A model generated the notes under the pieces. That model was not told the DNA's origin. It saw only the letters and a program-made list of their open reading frames with translations, and made no database searches. Positions 8,426-17,465 of a stretch of DNA of 64,000 nucleotides are shown one piece after another; within the stretch, counting starts at the first letter, position 1, and each line of letters opens with the position of its first letter. The stretch lies in the NCBI GenBank assembly GCA_036386515.1, contig DASVVO010000056.1:16756-80755 (forward strand), given 5' to 3'. The position numbers and the translations under genes are program-made. The DNA is from JAIVJZ01 sp036386515 (GTDB lineage Bacteria; Acidobacteriota; Blastocatellia; Pyrinomonadales; Pyrinomonadaceae).

Positions 8426-8430
8426 CTCCT
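8426..8430 (-). promoter_or_regulatory. Ribosome-binding site fixing the GT2 start
   Basis: AGGAG on the minus strand, 8 bases before the ATG at 8417. It overlaps an alternative in-frame GTG at 8426, so it selects the ATG. Confidence 0.7.
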
Positions 8431-8532
8431 CTTTACCTGGTCGGAGCGAAAGCCCCGCCGCGTTCTCCGGCCGCCGCCGCGCTCGCTTGTGCAGCGGGCG
8501 GATGACATACGCCGCCCCGTGATCGATTCCCC

Positions 8533-10224
8533 TCACTCCCGATCGTTCTCCGCGAAGTCAGTTAATAAACGTTCGTTTTCAGGCGACGGCAGCAGTTGCA
8601 CGAAGCCGTCTTCGCCGCCGACCGCGTTTCCCATCTCGAAGCGCGAGAAGAAGGTCTGAAGATCAGTCCAACTAATGCGCGGGTCGTCGCCCTCCACCCA
8701 GTTCCATTCAGGCCGCGGGCGCGGACTGAGGAGCCGCTTCGAGAGCCACACGTCGCCGTTATTCTTCCAGACCGACAACGCGTAGGCCGAAAAATTTCCC
8801 CGCCAGTGCGGAATGAACGGCGTGTTCGGATCAACCACGAAGGCCATCTGATCGTTATGCTCGACGGGGTCGAAAATATAGTTGATGTAGCTGTTGACCA
8901 TCTCGTCGTGGATGTGAGAGGCGAACACGCGGCTCTGCGGTTTCAACCACGGCCATAAATCCTTCGTCCGCGCTTCGGCCGTTCTTTTCCGGTTCTCAAG
9001 CGCGGGTCTCGACATGGCGGCGATGTTCACCACCGTCATCACGAGCAAATACGCCAGGAGAAAATATCTGAGGCCGCGCCACGTGCGCTCGCCGGAGAGC
9101 GCGTAGGCGAAGGCTACGACGATGAAAGGATAGAGCGGCAGATAGCGTTCAATTTGTCCGGCGTCGAACAGGAAGATGGCGAAAAACAGGAGCGGCGCGC
9201 CCGCGAGCGCGAGCAGCGCGAGCAGGCGTCTCCCCGTTTGAGAACGCAATAGGCTGACCGCGAGCGCGAACATGGCCGCGTAGAACAAAACAAACTTCCA
9301 CAGCCCTAACCGGAAGAGGTCGAAAAACGAGACCGGGTTGAAAGGATCGCCGAGGACGTAGCGTTTGAAGATGCGCCCGTCGTCGCCCATGTTGATGAAG
9401 GAGCGCGCCAGGCCGAACACGGCGCGCGGCGCGCCGCCCATGTTGGTCAAGCCGTGCGAAGCATCCGCGAACCAGGCTTTGAAACCCGCCGCATCGCGTA
9501 TCCCCAACCCGAAGACGGCCACGCCCGCGTAGCTCACGAAGCCCACCGCCGCGCAGACCAGACAACTCTGCACGATGAGCCGCAGCCTTCCCTTGTCGTA
9601 ACCGGACAGGAGCAAGGGGGCGACCAACACGGCCGGCAGAGACAAAATATAAGGGAGCCAGAAACAGACGGAGAAGGCCAGAGACGCGCCCGCCAGGATG
9701 GCCGTCCGGCGCGTGTAAGTCTCCCGCTCTTTTAACAGAAGATAGAACCCCAGCAGCAGGAACGAGAGGCCGATGGTGTAGGAACAGCCGGTGTGAAAGT
9801 AATTGAGAAACGCATTGGAGCAGATGAACGCCCCGGTGACGAGGACGACGATCCATTCTCGTTTACAAAAAAGCCGCACCAGTGCATTGAGCGCGACGAC
9901 GCCCGCGGCTCCCGCGAGCCAATTCAGCGCGACGAGCGTCAAGGCCACGTTCAGACGCACGTCCGAGCCGACGAAGAGATGCGTCAACGGGTAGAAGAGA
10001 CGGGAGCAGAGGTAGGCCAGCGGCCGCCAGAACAGGTGGCCGAACTCCCAGAAGTTGAGATATTGACCGCTGAGATGCGCCTCGATGGAGTCCACATAGC
10101 GCAGCGTGTCGCCCATGAAGTAAGCATCGGTGAGCAACGCGGCGACGCAGTACAGCCCCAACGCCGGGGCGTATCGCTTCCACCATTTGTGCCGGGGCTG
10201 ACCTGAGCCGCCACTTTCCATCAT
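8533..10224 (-). CDS. Polytopic membrane protein, GT-C-like
   Basis: About 563 residues with roughly ten or more hydrophobic helices after an N-terminal loop that contains DAYFMGDTLRYVDSIEAHL. Acidic residues in the first periplasmic loop (GDT..YVDS) and a soluble C-terminal region with conserved aromatics are like GT-C fold, lipid-sugar-dependent glycosyltransferases. The family was not identified with certainty. The frame is open to 10335, where the predicted extra 37 residues are Arg/Lys-rich and overlap the preceding gene; the ATG at 10224 is preferred. It follows a GT4 gene and precedes a GT2 gene in the same direction. Confidence 0.8.
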   Translation of the reverse strand: MMESGGSGQPRHKWWKRYAPALGLYCVAALLTDAYFMGDTLRYVDSIEAHLSGQYLNFWEFGHLFWRPLAYLCSRLFYPLTHLFVGSDVRLNVALTLVALNWLAGAAGVVALNALVRLFCKREWIVVLVTGAFICSNAFLNYFHTGCSYTIGLSFLLLGFYLLLKERETYTRRTAILAGASLAFSVCFWLPYILSLPAVLVAPLLLSGYDKGRLRLIVQSCLVCAAVGFVSYAGVAVFGLGIRDAAGFKAWFADASHGLTNMGGAPRAVFGLARSFINMGDDGRIFKRYVLGDPFNPVSFFDLFRLGLWKFVLFYAAMFALAVSLLRSQTGRRLLALLALAGAPLLFFAIFLFDAGQIERYLPLYPFIVVAFAYALSGERTWRGLRYFLLAYLLVMTVVNIAAMSRPALENRKRTAEARTKDLWPWLKPQSRVFASHIHDEMVNSYINYIFDPVEHNDQMAFVVDPNTPFIPHWRGNFSAYALSVWKNNGDVWLSKRLLSPRPRPEWNWVEGDDPRISWTDLQTFFSRFEMGNAVGGEDGFVQLLPSPENERLLTDFAENDRE

Positions 10225-10309
10225 AGATTTGATTCTCTTAATTTTCAGACTCTCCCGGCGCCAGTCGCATCTCGCACGCAACCTTGCACGGCCTGACGAG
10301 CGGCGGACA

Positions 10310-11584
10310 TCAATCACCCGCCGTTCCTTCTTCAAGTTCCCCGTTCGCCCGCCGCACCTCGCCGGGACGCACGAGGACGCCGCGACAAATGTCTGCGAAA
10401 CTATCGGCCACCCGCGACCATCCGAACCGCGCGCGAACCGCCTCTGCGGCGCGCGCGCCTAAATCACGAGCCAGCGTCTCGTCCAACAGCACGCGCGTCA
10501 CGGCCTCTGCGAACGTGTCCGGCGTATCGCCGATCAGTAGTTCCTCGCCGTTGCGGACGGGCAGACCTTCCGCGCCGATGGTGGTCGAGATGATGGGCTT
10601 CTCCATCGCCATCGCCTCGTAGATTTTCAGGCGCGTGCCGCCGCCCACGCGGATCGGCACGACGTAGGCGGCCGCGCGCTCCATGTAGGGGCGCACGTCC
10701 TCGACGCGTCCCGTGACGATGACGGACGAATCGCGCCGCGCGAGTTCGACGAGACTCGCGTAAGGGTTGCGGCCGACGACCGTGAGCGTCGCGTCGGGTA
10801 CGCGCGCGCGGATGCGCGGCATGATCTCTTTGATGAAGAACTGGATCGCGTCTTCGTTCGGCAGCCAGTCCATCGAGCCGGTGAAGACCAGGTTGTGCGG
10901 TTCGCGCCGCTCTGTGCCGCGCGGGCGGAAAAATTCCGTGTCCACGCCGGTCGGCACGTCGCTCACGGACTTCAAACCGTAGGCGCGCTCCATCGTCTCG
11001 CGGTCTTCCGCCGAGACGGCGACGACGTGGTCGAAGCGGCGACAGGCGGCGCGCTCGTAGGCGTCGGCTTTGCGCCACTGGCCGTAGAGGTAACTTTTCT
11101 TGAGCGGGTTGGTTTGCACCTCGTAGTGCCGCTTCCAGATCATCGCCTCGACGTTGTGTTGAAAGAGCACGGTGGCGGCGGGAAGGCGCGCGGGCACGTT
11201 CACGCTCGGCTGCAAAAAGTCGCAGACGAGCACGTCGAAATCATTACCGGCCACCAGCCGCTCGATCTCCCGGCGCATCCCCGCCGACCTGTACTTCTTC
11301 ATAAAATACGGGAGCGGCGAGACGAGGTTGGCGGCGAGTTCGCCGTAAAACCCGGCGGAGAATTTCGCGCGCGTCCGGTGCTCGACGCGCACGAGTTCGT
11401 GGCAATATTCTTCCGCGCGCGCGGCGGCGTCCGGGGCTGCGCTCCCGTCGTCGAGCGTGAGATACGTCACGTGATGCTCGCGCTTCAACTCCTTGAGCAT
11501 GTGAAACGTGCGAATCTTCCCGCCCTTATCGACGGGGTGCAGCAATTCGGTTTTGAGCCAGAGAATACGCAAGTGTGGTTTCAA
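10310..11584 (-). CDS. GT4 glycosyltransferase, PEP-CTERM/EpsH1-associated type
   Basis: 424 residues, GT-B fold. The N-terminus has LRILWLKTELLHPVDKGGKI, the nucleotide-binding half has NLVFTGSMDWLPNEDAIQFF, and PIRVGGGTRLKIYEAMAMEK is the GT4 donor-site region with its E-x7-E-like glutamates. DKGGKIRTFHML and the TGSMDWLPNEDA motif resemble the sugar transferases found beside exosortase/EpsH1 loci. The first codon is TTG (11584-11582); no ATG lies before residue 27. It starts 30 bases after the stop of the first amidotransferase gene and is probably in the same transcript. Confidence 0.88.
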   Translation of the reverse strand: MKPHLRILWLKTELLHPVDKGGKIRTFHMLKELKREHHVTYLTLDDGSAAPDAAARAEEYCHELVRVEHRTRAKFSAGFYGELAANLVSPLPYFMKKYRSAGMRREIERLVAGNDFDVLVCDFLQPSVNVPARLPAATVLFQHNVEAMIWKRHYEVQTNPLKKSYLYGQWRKADAYERAACRRFDHVVAVSAEDRETMERAYGLKSVSDVPTGVDTEFFRPRGTERREPHNLVFTGSMDWLPNEDAIQFFIKEIMPRIRARVPDATLTVVGRNPYASLVELARRDSSVIVTGRVEDVRPYMERAAAYVVPIRVGGGTRLKIYEAMAMEKPIISTTIGAEGLPVRNGEELLIGDTPDTFAEAVTRVLLDETLARDLGARAAEAVRARFGWSRVADSFADICRGVLVRPGEVRRANGELEEGTAGD

Positions 11585-11613
11585 CTTTCAGTGTGCGCGC
11601 GCGGCGCGAAGCC

Positions 11614-13596
11614 TCACGCGATGGCGGACACGACTTCGCCCCTGGTCTCCGCGGGCGCGTGGGCGGCCTCGCCGTCCATAAACTGCCGCAGCCAGATTTC
11701 CACGTTGACGAGCGACCACAAGCGTTCCGTGTGATTCTCGCCCGCCTGATGCCGCGCCGCGAGTTCGCGGACGTAGGCCGGATCGAACAGCCCGCGCGCG
11801 GCGGCGCGTTCGCCGAGCACGTACTCGTCAACGATGCCGCGATACGCCCCGCGAAACCACGAGCCGACGGGCACGGGGAAGCCCATCTTCTTGCGCGAGA
11901 GGATGGGCGCGGGCAGCACGTCTTTCATGCTCTCGCGCAGGATGTACTTCGTCGTCCAGCCGCGCCGCAGTTTCAGGTGTTGCGGCAGCCGCGCCGTAAA
12001 CTCCACGAGCCGGTGATCGAGAAACGGCACGCGGCTCTCGATGGAGGCGGCCATGCTCATCTGATCCTGCTTCATCAAAAGTTCGTGCAGGTAAGTTTTC
12101 GTGTCGGCGTAGAGCATGCGGTTGAGCAGCGAGCGCGAGGCATCGGTCTCGAAGTAGCGGCGCATGTCGCGGTAAGGCTCGATGCCCCCGGCGCGTTCGC
12201 GCGCCTCCGGCGTGAGCAATTCGCCCTGCATCGAGCGCGTGAAGACGGCGAAGTTGTCGAAGTAGAGACTCTCGATGTCCGGCGGCAGGCAGAGGAAGGT
12301 GCGCCGCAGCTTGTGCCGCACTTTCGAATCGAGCGCGAGACTTTCGATGCGCCCGCTGAGAGCGCGACGCATACTTGCGGTCGTCAGTTTTTGGTAAGCG
12401 GGCGCGAGCGCGAGGTTGTAAATCGTCTTGTAGTAACGCTCGTAGCCGCCGAGCATTTCGTCGCTGCCCTCGCCCGTCAAGACCACCTTGACGTGCCTGG
12501 CGGCAAGCTGCGACACGAAGTAGAGCGCGACGCTCGAAGGATGCGCGAGCGGTTCGTCCTCGTGCCAGACGAGACGCGGCAGCGCGTCGAAAAAGTCTTC
12601 GGGGCTGACGATCGTCTCGTGATGATCCGTCTTGAACCGCTCCGCGACGAGCCGCGCGTAATAAAGTTCGTTGGCCTCGCGCTCCGCGAAAGCGACGGAG
12701 AAAGTCTTGACGGGCGCGCTGACCATCCCGCTCATCACGGCGGCGATGGCGGAAGAATCGATGCCCCCGGAGAGAAACATGCCGAGCGGCACATCGGCCA
12801 TCAAACGAAGTTTGACCGACTCGCGGAACAACTCCGACCACTCGGCGACGTAGTCCGCGTCGCTGCGCCGCGCGGACGAAGGCTCGCCGCCTTCCGCGTC
12901 GCCCGCGAATTGGATGTCCCAATATTTCTCGATCTTGATTTGGCCGTCCGCGCTCCACCGCAGCGTGTGGCCGGGGAGCAGCCGTTTGACCCCGGCGAAG
13001 AGGGTTTCCTCGGCGGAGGTGCCGTGATTGGCGAGATAATCCGGCAGCGCGCGGTAATTGATCTCAGGCCGGGAGACGCCGCGCGCCGCGAGCAGGGATT
13101 TGATCTCGGAGGCGAAAAAGAGCGAGCCGTCGGCGCGGTGAACGTAGTAGAGCGGTTTGACGCCGAGGCGGTCGCGCGCGATGAACAACTCGCGGCGGCG
13201 CGCATCCCAGATGGCGAAGGCGAACATGCCGCGCAGGTGCTCGACGCAACGCGAGCCGTGCTCCTCGTAGAGGTGCAGGATCGTCTCCGTGTCGCAGTGC
13301 GTGCGGTAGCGATGGCCGCGCGCTTCGAGTGCGGGGCGATGGTCGGCGTGATTGTAGACTTCGCCGTTGTAGACGATGTGGAGCGAATCGTCCTCGTTCG
13401 TCATCGGCTGATGACCCGCGCGCACGTCCACGATTGACAGGCGGCGATGACCGAGACCCACCGCGCCCTCCACGAACAGCCCGCTGTCGTCCGGCCCGCG
13501 ATGCGTGATCACGTCGCGCATCCGCGCCAGGTCGGCCGTCTCCACGCGCCCCTCGCGCGCGCGCCCCGAATATGCGATTCCGTTGATGCCACACAT
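11614..13596 (-). CDS. asnB: Asparagine synthase-type amidotransferase 1
   Basis: 660 residues, full length. Cys2 of the N-terminal MCGI motif is the glutaminase nucleophile; VYNGEVYNH and THRGPDDSG belong to the class II amidotransferase domain. The ATP-pyrophosphatase loop SGGIDSS is at 276-282. In PEP-CTERM/EPS loci such enzymes amidate uronic acid carboxylates or similar sugar acids rather than making asparagine, which suits the AlgD-like dehydrogenase here. An element of 7-bp repeats sits directly before the ATG (13596) and leaves 9 bases between repeat and start. No clear Shine-Dalgarno sequence is visible in that stretch. Confidence 0.93.
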   Translation of the reverse strand: MCGINGIAYSGRAREGRVETADLARMRDVITHRGPDDSGLFVEGAVGLGHRRLSIVDVRAGHQPMTNEDDSLHIVYNGEVYNHADHRPALEARGHRYRTHCDTETILHLYEEHGSRCVEHLRGMFAFAIWDARRRELFIARDRLGVKPLYYVHRADGSLFFASEIKSLLAARGVSRPEINYRALPDYLANHGTSAEETLFAGVKRLLPGHTLRWSADGQIKIEKYWDIQFAGDAEGGEPSSARRSDADYVAEWSELFRESVKLRLMADVPLGMFLSGGIDSSAIAAVMSGMVSAPVKTFSVAFAEREANELYYARLVAERFKTDHHETIVSPEDFFDALPRLVWHEDEPLAHPSSVALYFVSQLAARHVKVVLTGEGSDEMLGGYERYYKTIYNLALAPAYQKLTTASMRRALSGRIESLALDSKVRHKLRRTFLCLPPDIESLYFDNFAVFTRSMQGELLTPEARERAGGIEPYRDMRRYFETDASRSLLNRMLYADTKTYLHELLMKQDQMSMAASIESRVPFLDHRLVEFTARLPQHLKLRRGWTTKYILRESMKDVLPAPILSRKKMGFPVPVGSWFRGAYRGIVDEYVLGERAAARGLFDPAYVRELAARHQAGENHTERLWSLVNVEIWLRQFMDGEAAHAPAETRGEVVSAIA

Positions 13597-13605
13597 AAGT
13601 AGTTT

Positions 13606-13680
13606 GTGAAGCGTGAAGCGTGTAGCGTGTAGAGAAGGAACAGAGTTTCATCTCTACACGATTGACCATTCACGATTTAC
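13606..13680. repeat. Heptameric inverted-arm element A
   Basis: The left arm has four in-phase 7-mers: GTGAAGC (13606-13612), GTGAAGC, GTGTAGC and GTGTAGA (to 13633). The right arm, on the opposite strand, is built from similar units (ATCGTGT, ATGGTCA, ATCGTGA). CGTGTAGAGA (13626-13635) pairs perfectly with 13651-13660 around a 15-base loop. The right arm contains the stop codon of the heparinase gene (13670-13672), and the left arm ends 9 bases from the ATG of amidotransferase 1. Confidence 0.88.
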
Positions 13681-16168
13681 TTTCTTCAAAGATTCCCTTC
13701 TGTTCTTCCGCCCGCCGCGCGCCGGAGAGCGCGATGAATAAATCTTCGCCCGCCGGGTTGGTTTCCACTCCGAGTTCGTCGCCCGCGCGTCGTGCGACGA
13801 CGTAGTTGAGGCGCGCCGGTGCGCGCAGAATTTCCCGCCCGTCGAGGCGGACGGAGCGACCGCCGATGGCGATCAACTCGCGCGGCTCCGTCTCGTCGCG
13901 GCCGAAGCGCAGCCACGTCCACTCGAAATCGGAAGCGAGCCGCGCCGTCTCAATCAAACTCGCGCCGCCCTCGCGCCGCAGCAGCAGGAGATCGCGAGCG
14001 CCGCCCTCGCCGTTCAATTCAAACGCGCGCCCGCCGACGGCCTCGATCTCGCGCGCGGCGGTGTGCGCCGCCCGCCCGCGCGGGACGAGCAGCGTGATCA
14101 CTTCTTCTACGTCCGCTTGCGCGCCGCCCGCGAGCGCGAACGTGCAGACGGGAGCGTCTACCACCTCGCCGTAGCGCGGGGAATGTTGCTCGTCGCGCCT
14201 GCGCCACGCGCCACCGCGCGCGAAAGCGAACAGGTCGAGACCGGCCGCTTCGTCGCCCGCGCGGACGACCGCCGCCGCCGCACCGTCGCCCGTCTCGATG
14301 GACGACGCGGCGCGCGGCGCGAAGTGAAAGTTCAACTCATAGTTGTGCGCGCCGGAGGTTTCCACGCGGTCGCGCACGATCCAGTAATCGCCCTTCAAAA
14401 AGAAGACGCTGCGGCGATGGGTGGCGGGCGCATCCAGCCGCTCGTAGCCGTCGTGCGCGCCCTCGAAGAGATCGAAGCGCGTTTGACTGAGCCACAGCCG
14501 ACACGAGGCGCGCGCCGCCTGCCGCCAGCGAAACGCGCTCTCCGCGACGGACGACGATTCGCCGTCAACGGTGAGCGTGTTGTGCGCCGCCGTCGCGCGA
14601 AAGTGGTCGCGGAGCGCGCTCGATCCGGTGTAGGTGTAGGTGCCGGAATCGACGAGCAGATGACGGCCGCGCGCGGCCAGAGCGAGGACGGCGAGCGCGT
14701 CGGCGTGGGCGTGCGCCCCGTTCAGCGAGCCATGCGCGCCGCAGTCGAGCAGGAGATAGTTGCTGTCGGTCGTCCACCCGTCGCGCATCACGTAGTAGCC
14801 GCCGTCTGTGAAGGCGCGCGAGGCGGCGGCGGGCGGGTGCGCGTCGAGCGCGTCGAAGTCGCGGAGGCCGCGCGCGCCCGCGAGCCAGAACGTCTCTTCC
14901 CGCGCCTCTTGTGCGACGTACTTGTAATCGCCGCGCCGGAAGAGAGCCGCGCCCGTCGCCAGCGTCGAGCGAAAGTCGTCGTGTGCGCGCTCGTCGAACC
15001 AGGTGAAGCGGCCGCCGTCCTCGTCGCCGAAGAGGGGCGTCGCGCCGTCGGGCAAGGTCAGGTGCATCAGGTGGTCGAGCAACGCCTGCAACTTCTCTTC
15101 GAGCAATGAGAGGCGTAACCCGGCGCGCATCAAGTCGCCGCCGCCGTCGGCATCGGCTTTGAGCAGGGCGAGGAAGTGCGTGTAGAAATCGGTCGTGTAG
15201 CGATGGTAGTAGCTCGTCTGCTCGAAGTAGACGCCGTCGGGGCGAATTTGTCGTTCGAGTTCGCCGAAGAGGATGCGCGCACCCACGGCGCGCCAGCGCG
15301 GCGCGGCGCGAAACTCCGGCAGCAGCGTGCCGAGATAGACGAGGCCGAGAGCTTCGCCAGTGAGGTGCGTGTTGGGGCTGAAGTAAGTCGAGAGATTCGT
15401 TTCGAGGTGGCGCGCGTGGAGGTGTAGAAATTTCAGCGCGCGCGTGTGGAGCGCGGGCGTGAGGTGCGGTGAATGTTTGAAGAACTGGAGCGACCACAGC
15501 CAGGAGATCGCGCGGAACGCCACTTCGAGACTGCTCGCCCAGTTGATGCCGCGCTTCGGCGGGTTGGCCTCCGTCCACGCGTGCAAGTGGCGCGCGAAAG
15601 TTTCGGCGTAGCGTTCGTCGCCCGTGCGCCAGTAGGCGCGGCCGAGGACGGCGAAATACTGGTGCCGGTTCAACTCCCAGGTGATCTTTTTATCGCCCGC
15701 CACGGCGGGGTCGAGATAGTCGATGCGACTCCAATGCGCGAGCGGCGTGCGCTTGCCAGCGACGGGTTCGAGGCGCCAGTCAACGGGGTCGCCGAAGTCG
15801 AGACCGCGCAGGCCGAGCAGGTCGAAGCGGCCGGCGACGATGCGCTCCGCGCGTTCGAGCAAAGACTCGCGCGCGCTCCCGCCGAAACGACTGTCGAGCA
15901 GGGCGCGCGTCTCCGCTGCATCGTCGAACGCGGCGAAGAATGGATGAGGCGCGGCGGCGCGAAAATGCGCGAGCAGGGATTCCGGCGTGAGTGGCGCGCC
16001 GCTCGCAAACCGCGCGGCGTCGAGCAGGCGGAAGAAGGCGGCATCGTCGGGCACGCGCGCCGCGGCTGACAGCCCCGCGCGCTCCGCGAGACAGGCCGCC
16101 GCCTGCACGCCGCGCACGCGCAACTCCGTCAAACTTCTTCCTTTAAGTTTTCGCAGAACTTTGATCAT
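13670..16168 (-). CDS. Heparinase II/III family protein
   Basis: 832 residues. The C-terminal half has the family signature around residues 480-520 (GAHAHADALAVLALAARGR, then LLVDSGTYTYTGS and AAHNTLTVDG). The N-terminal half is an alpha/alpha-barrel-like region with WEANPPKRGINWASSLEVAFR-type helices. Members are polysaccharide lyases or related enzymes acting on uronic-acid glycans; in EPS loci they are thought to trim or degrade the polymer. No signal peptide is obvious. The last codons (..SKS, stop) lie inside heptameric element A, so the present C-terminus is partly made by that repeat. It follows a GT4 gene by 53 bases. Confidence 0.9.
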   Translation of the reverse strand: MIKVLRKLKGRSLTELRVRGVQAAACLAERAGLSAAARVPDDAAFFRLLDAARFASGAPLTPESLLAHFRAAAPHPFFAAFDDAAETRALLDSRFGGSARESLLERAERIVAGRFDLLGLRGLDFGDPVDWRLEPVAGKRTPLAHWSRIDYLDPAVAGDKKITWELNRHQYFAVLGRAYWRTGDERYAETFARHLHAWTEANPPKRGINWASSLEVAFRAISWLWSLQFFKHSPHLTPALHTRALKFLHLHARHLETNLSTYFSPNTHLTGEALGLVYLGTLLPEFRAAPRWRAVGARILFGELERQIRPDGVYFEQTSYYHRYTTDFYTHFLALLKADADGGGDLMRAGLRLSLLEEKLQALLDHLMHLTLPDGATPLFGDEDGGRFTWFDERAHDDFRSTLATGAALFRRGDYKYVAQEAREETFWLAGARGLRDFDALDAHPPAAASRAFTDGGYYVMRDGWTTDSNYLLLDCGAHGSLNGAHAHADALAVLALAARGRHLLVDSGTYTYTGSSALRDHFRATAAHNTLTVDGESSSVAESAFRWRQAARASCRLWLSQTRFDLFEGAHDGYERLDAPATHRRSVFFLKGDYWIVRDRVETSGAHNYELNFHFAPRAASSIETGDGAAAAVVRAGDEAAGLDLFAFARGGAWRRRDEQHSPRYGEVVDAPVCTFALAGGAQADVEEVITLLVPRGRAAHTAAREIEAVGGRAFELNGEGGARDLLLLRREGGASLIETARLASDFEWTWLRFGRDETEPRELIAIGGRSVRLDGREILRAPARLNYVVARRAGDELGVETNPAGEDLFIALSGARRAEEQKGIFEESKS

Positions 16169-16221
16169 TCAACTTCGCCCCGCGCGACTCTCTCTCCCCG
16201 CGCACGCTGTCTCCGCGCCCC

Positions 16222-17451
16222 TCATGCGCTCCCGTTGCTTTCGACCCGCGACGGCACAGCCGACGCTCTCATCGCGCCGTTTTCATCCGCCAACTCGAAA
16301 TAGAGTTTGAGCCATTCGTCGCGCACGGCCGCCCAACTGTACCGGCGGCACGCGGCGAGCGCGTTCGACGTGAGCCGTTCGGCCAACTCCGCGTCTTCCA
16401 ACAACCTGACGGCGGCGGCCGCCAGAGCCTCGTGGTCGCCGCGCGCGCACATCAAACCCGTCTCGCCATGCGTGAGGATGTAGGGGATGCCGCCCGCGTC
16501 CGTCGTCACGACGGGCAAGCCCGCCGCGTAGGCTTCGATAATCGAGCCGGGCATGTTGTCTATGTTGGAACTGTTCAGATAGATGTCCGCGCGCTCGCAC
16601 AGTTCGGGCATCCGCGCCTGCTCGACGCGGCCGATGAATTCCGTGTGCTTGAGGTCGAGTTCGCGCGCGAGTCGTTCGAGTTCGGCGCGCTGGCTGCCGT
16701 CGCCCGCAATGGTCAGCGTCGCGGCCGGGAAACGCCGCTGGATGATGGCGAACGCGCGCAGGATGCAACCGACGTTGTAGAGCGGTTCGAGGTTGCGATT
16801 CGAGAGAAAGACGGGGCGCAGGGGGCGGCGCGGCCGGAAACGAAAACGCTCCGTCTCGACGAAGTTGTAGATCGAGCGCGCGTGCAGGCCGAAGCGCGCG
16901 AACACGTCCACGAGATACCCGGAAGGCACGGCCACTTCGTCCACGAGCCGGATCGTCGGGAGCGCGGTGCGCCGCCAGCGCGTGAGATGATCTTCGGCCT
17001 CGCCGCTCCGGTAATTCAGGACGATCTTTTTGCCGTAGAGTTTGGCGACGAGGATGGCGGGCGTCGGCGCGATGACGAAGGAAGTGTACGAGGCGGAGAA
17101 GACGTGGATCACGTCCGAGCGACGCACGCGCCGGAGCAGCGACGCGATGTAAGCGATGGAAGTCACGACGGTGCGCGCGTACTTGACGCCTTGCAGGCGG
17201 CCGAGCAGACCCGGCAGGCGCGGGTTGATCGGCAGGAACGAAACTTCGAGCGACGGCTCGGCCTGAAAGCGCGCCAGCAGCCGCGCCGCCTGCACGGCCT
17301 GGCCGCCGAGGATGCCGAGCGAGGGCGCGACGATCAGAATGCGCACGCGCCCTCTGTGCCCCGCGCGGGCGGAGGCGCGCGCCGTGTCGGCCGCAGGGGT
17401 CGCAGCGGTCGCGCCGCTCGCGTCAAGATGTTTGTTCGCTCGTGTCGTCAT
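16222..17451 (-). CDS. GT4 family glycosyltransferase
   Basis: 409 residues, GT-B fold. After a variable Ala/Arg-rich N-terminus the domain starts at VRILIVAPSLGILGGQAVQA. The donor-binding half has LTIAGDGSQRAELERLA and SSNIDNMPGSIIEAYAAGLP with the E-x7-E motif. It is likely to add a sugar from an NDP donor to the growing lipid-linked repeat unit in the cytoplasm. ATG start at 17451, no strong ribosome-binding site. It starts 14 bases after the stop of the next GT4 gene. Confidence 0.9.
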   Translation of the reverse strand: MTTRANKHLDASGATAATPAADTARASARAGHRGRVRILIVAPSLGILGGQAVQAARLLARFQAEPSLEVSFLPINPRLPGLLGRLQGVKYARTVVTSIAYIASLLRRVRRSDVIHVFSASYTSFVIAPTPAILVAKLYGKKIVLNYRSGEAEDHLTRWRRTALPTIRLVDEVAVPSGYLVDVFARFGLHARSIYNFVETERFRFRPRRPLRPVFLSNRNLEPLYNVGCILRAFAIIQRRFPAATLTIAGDGSQRAELERLARELDLKHTEFIGRVEQARMPELCERADIYLNSSNIDNMPGSIIEAYAAGLPVVTTDAGGIPYILTHGETGLMCARGDHEALAAAAVRLLEDAELAERLTSNALAACRRYSWAAVRDEWLKLYFELADENGAMRASAVPSRVESNGSA

Positions 17452-17465
17452 TGGCTGTCAGTCGT

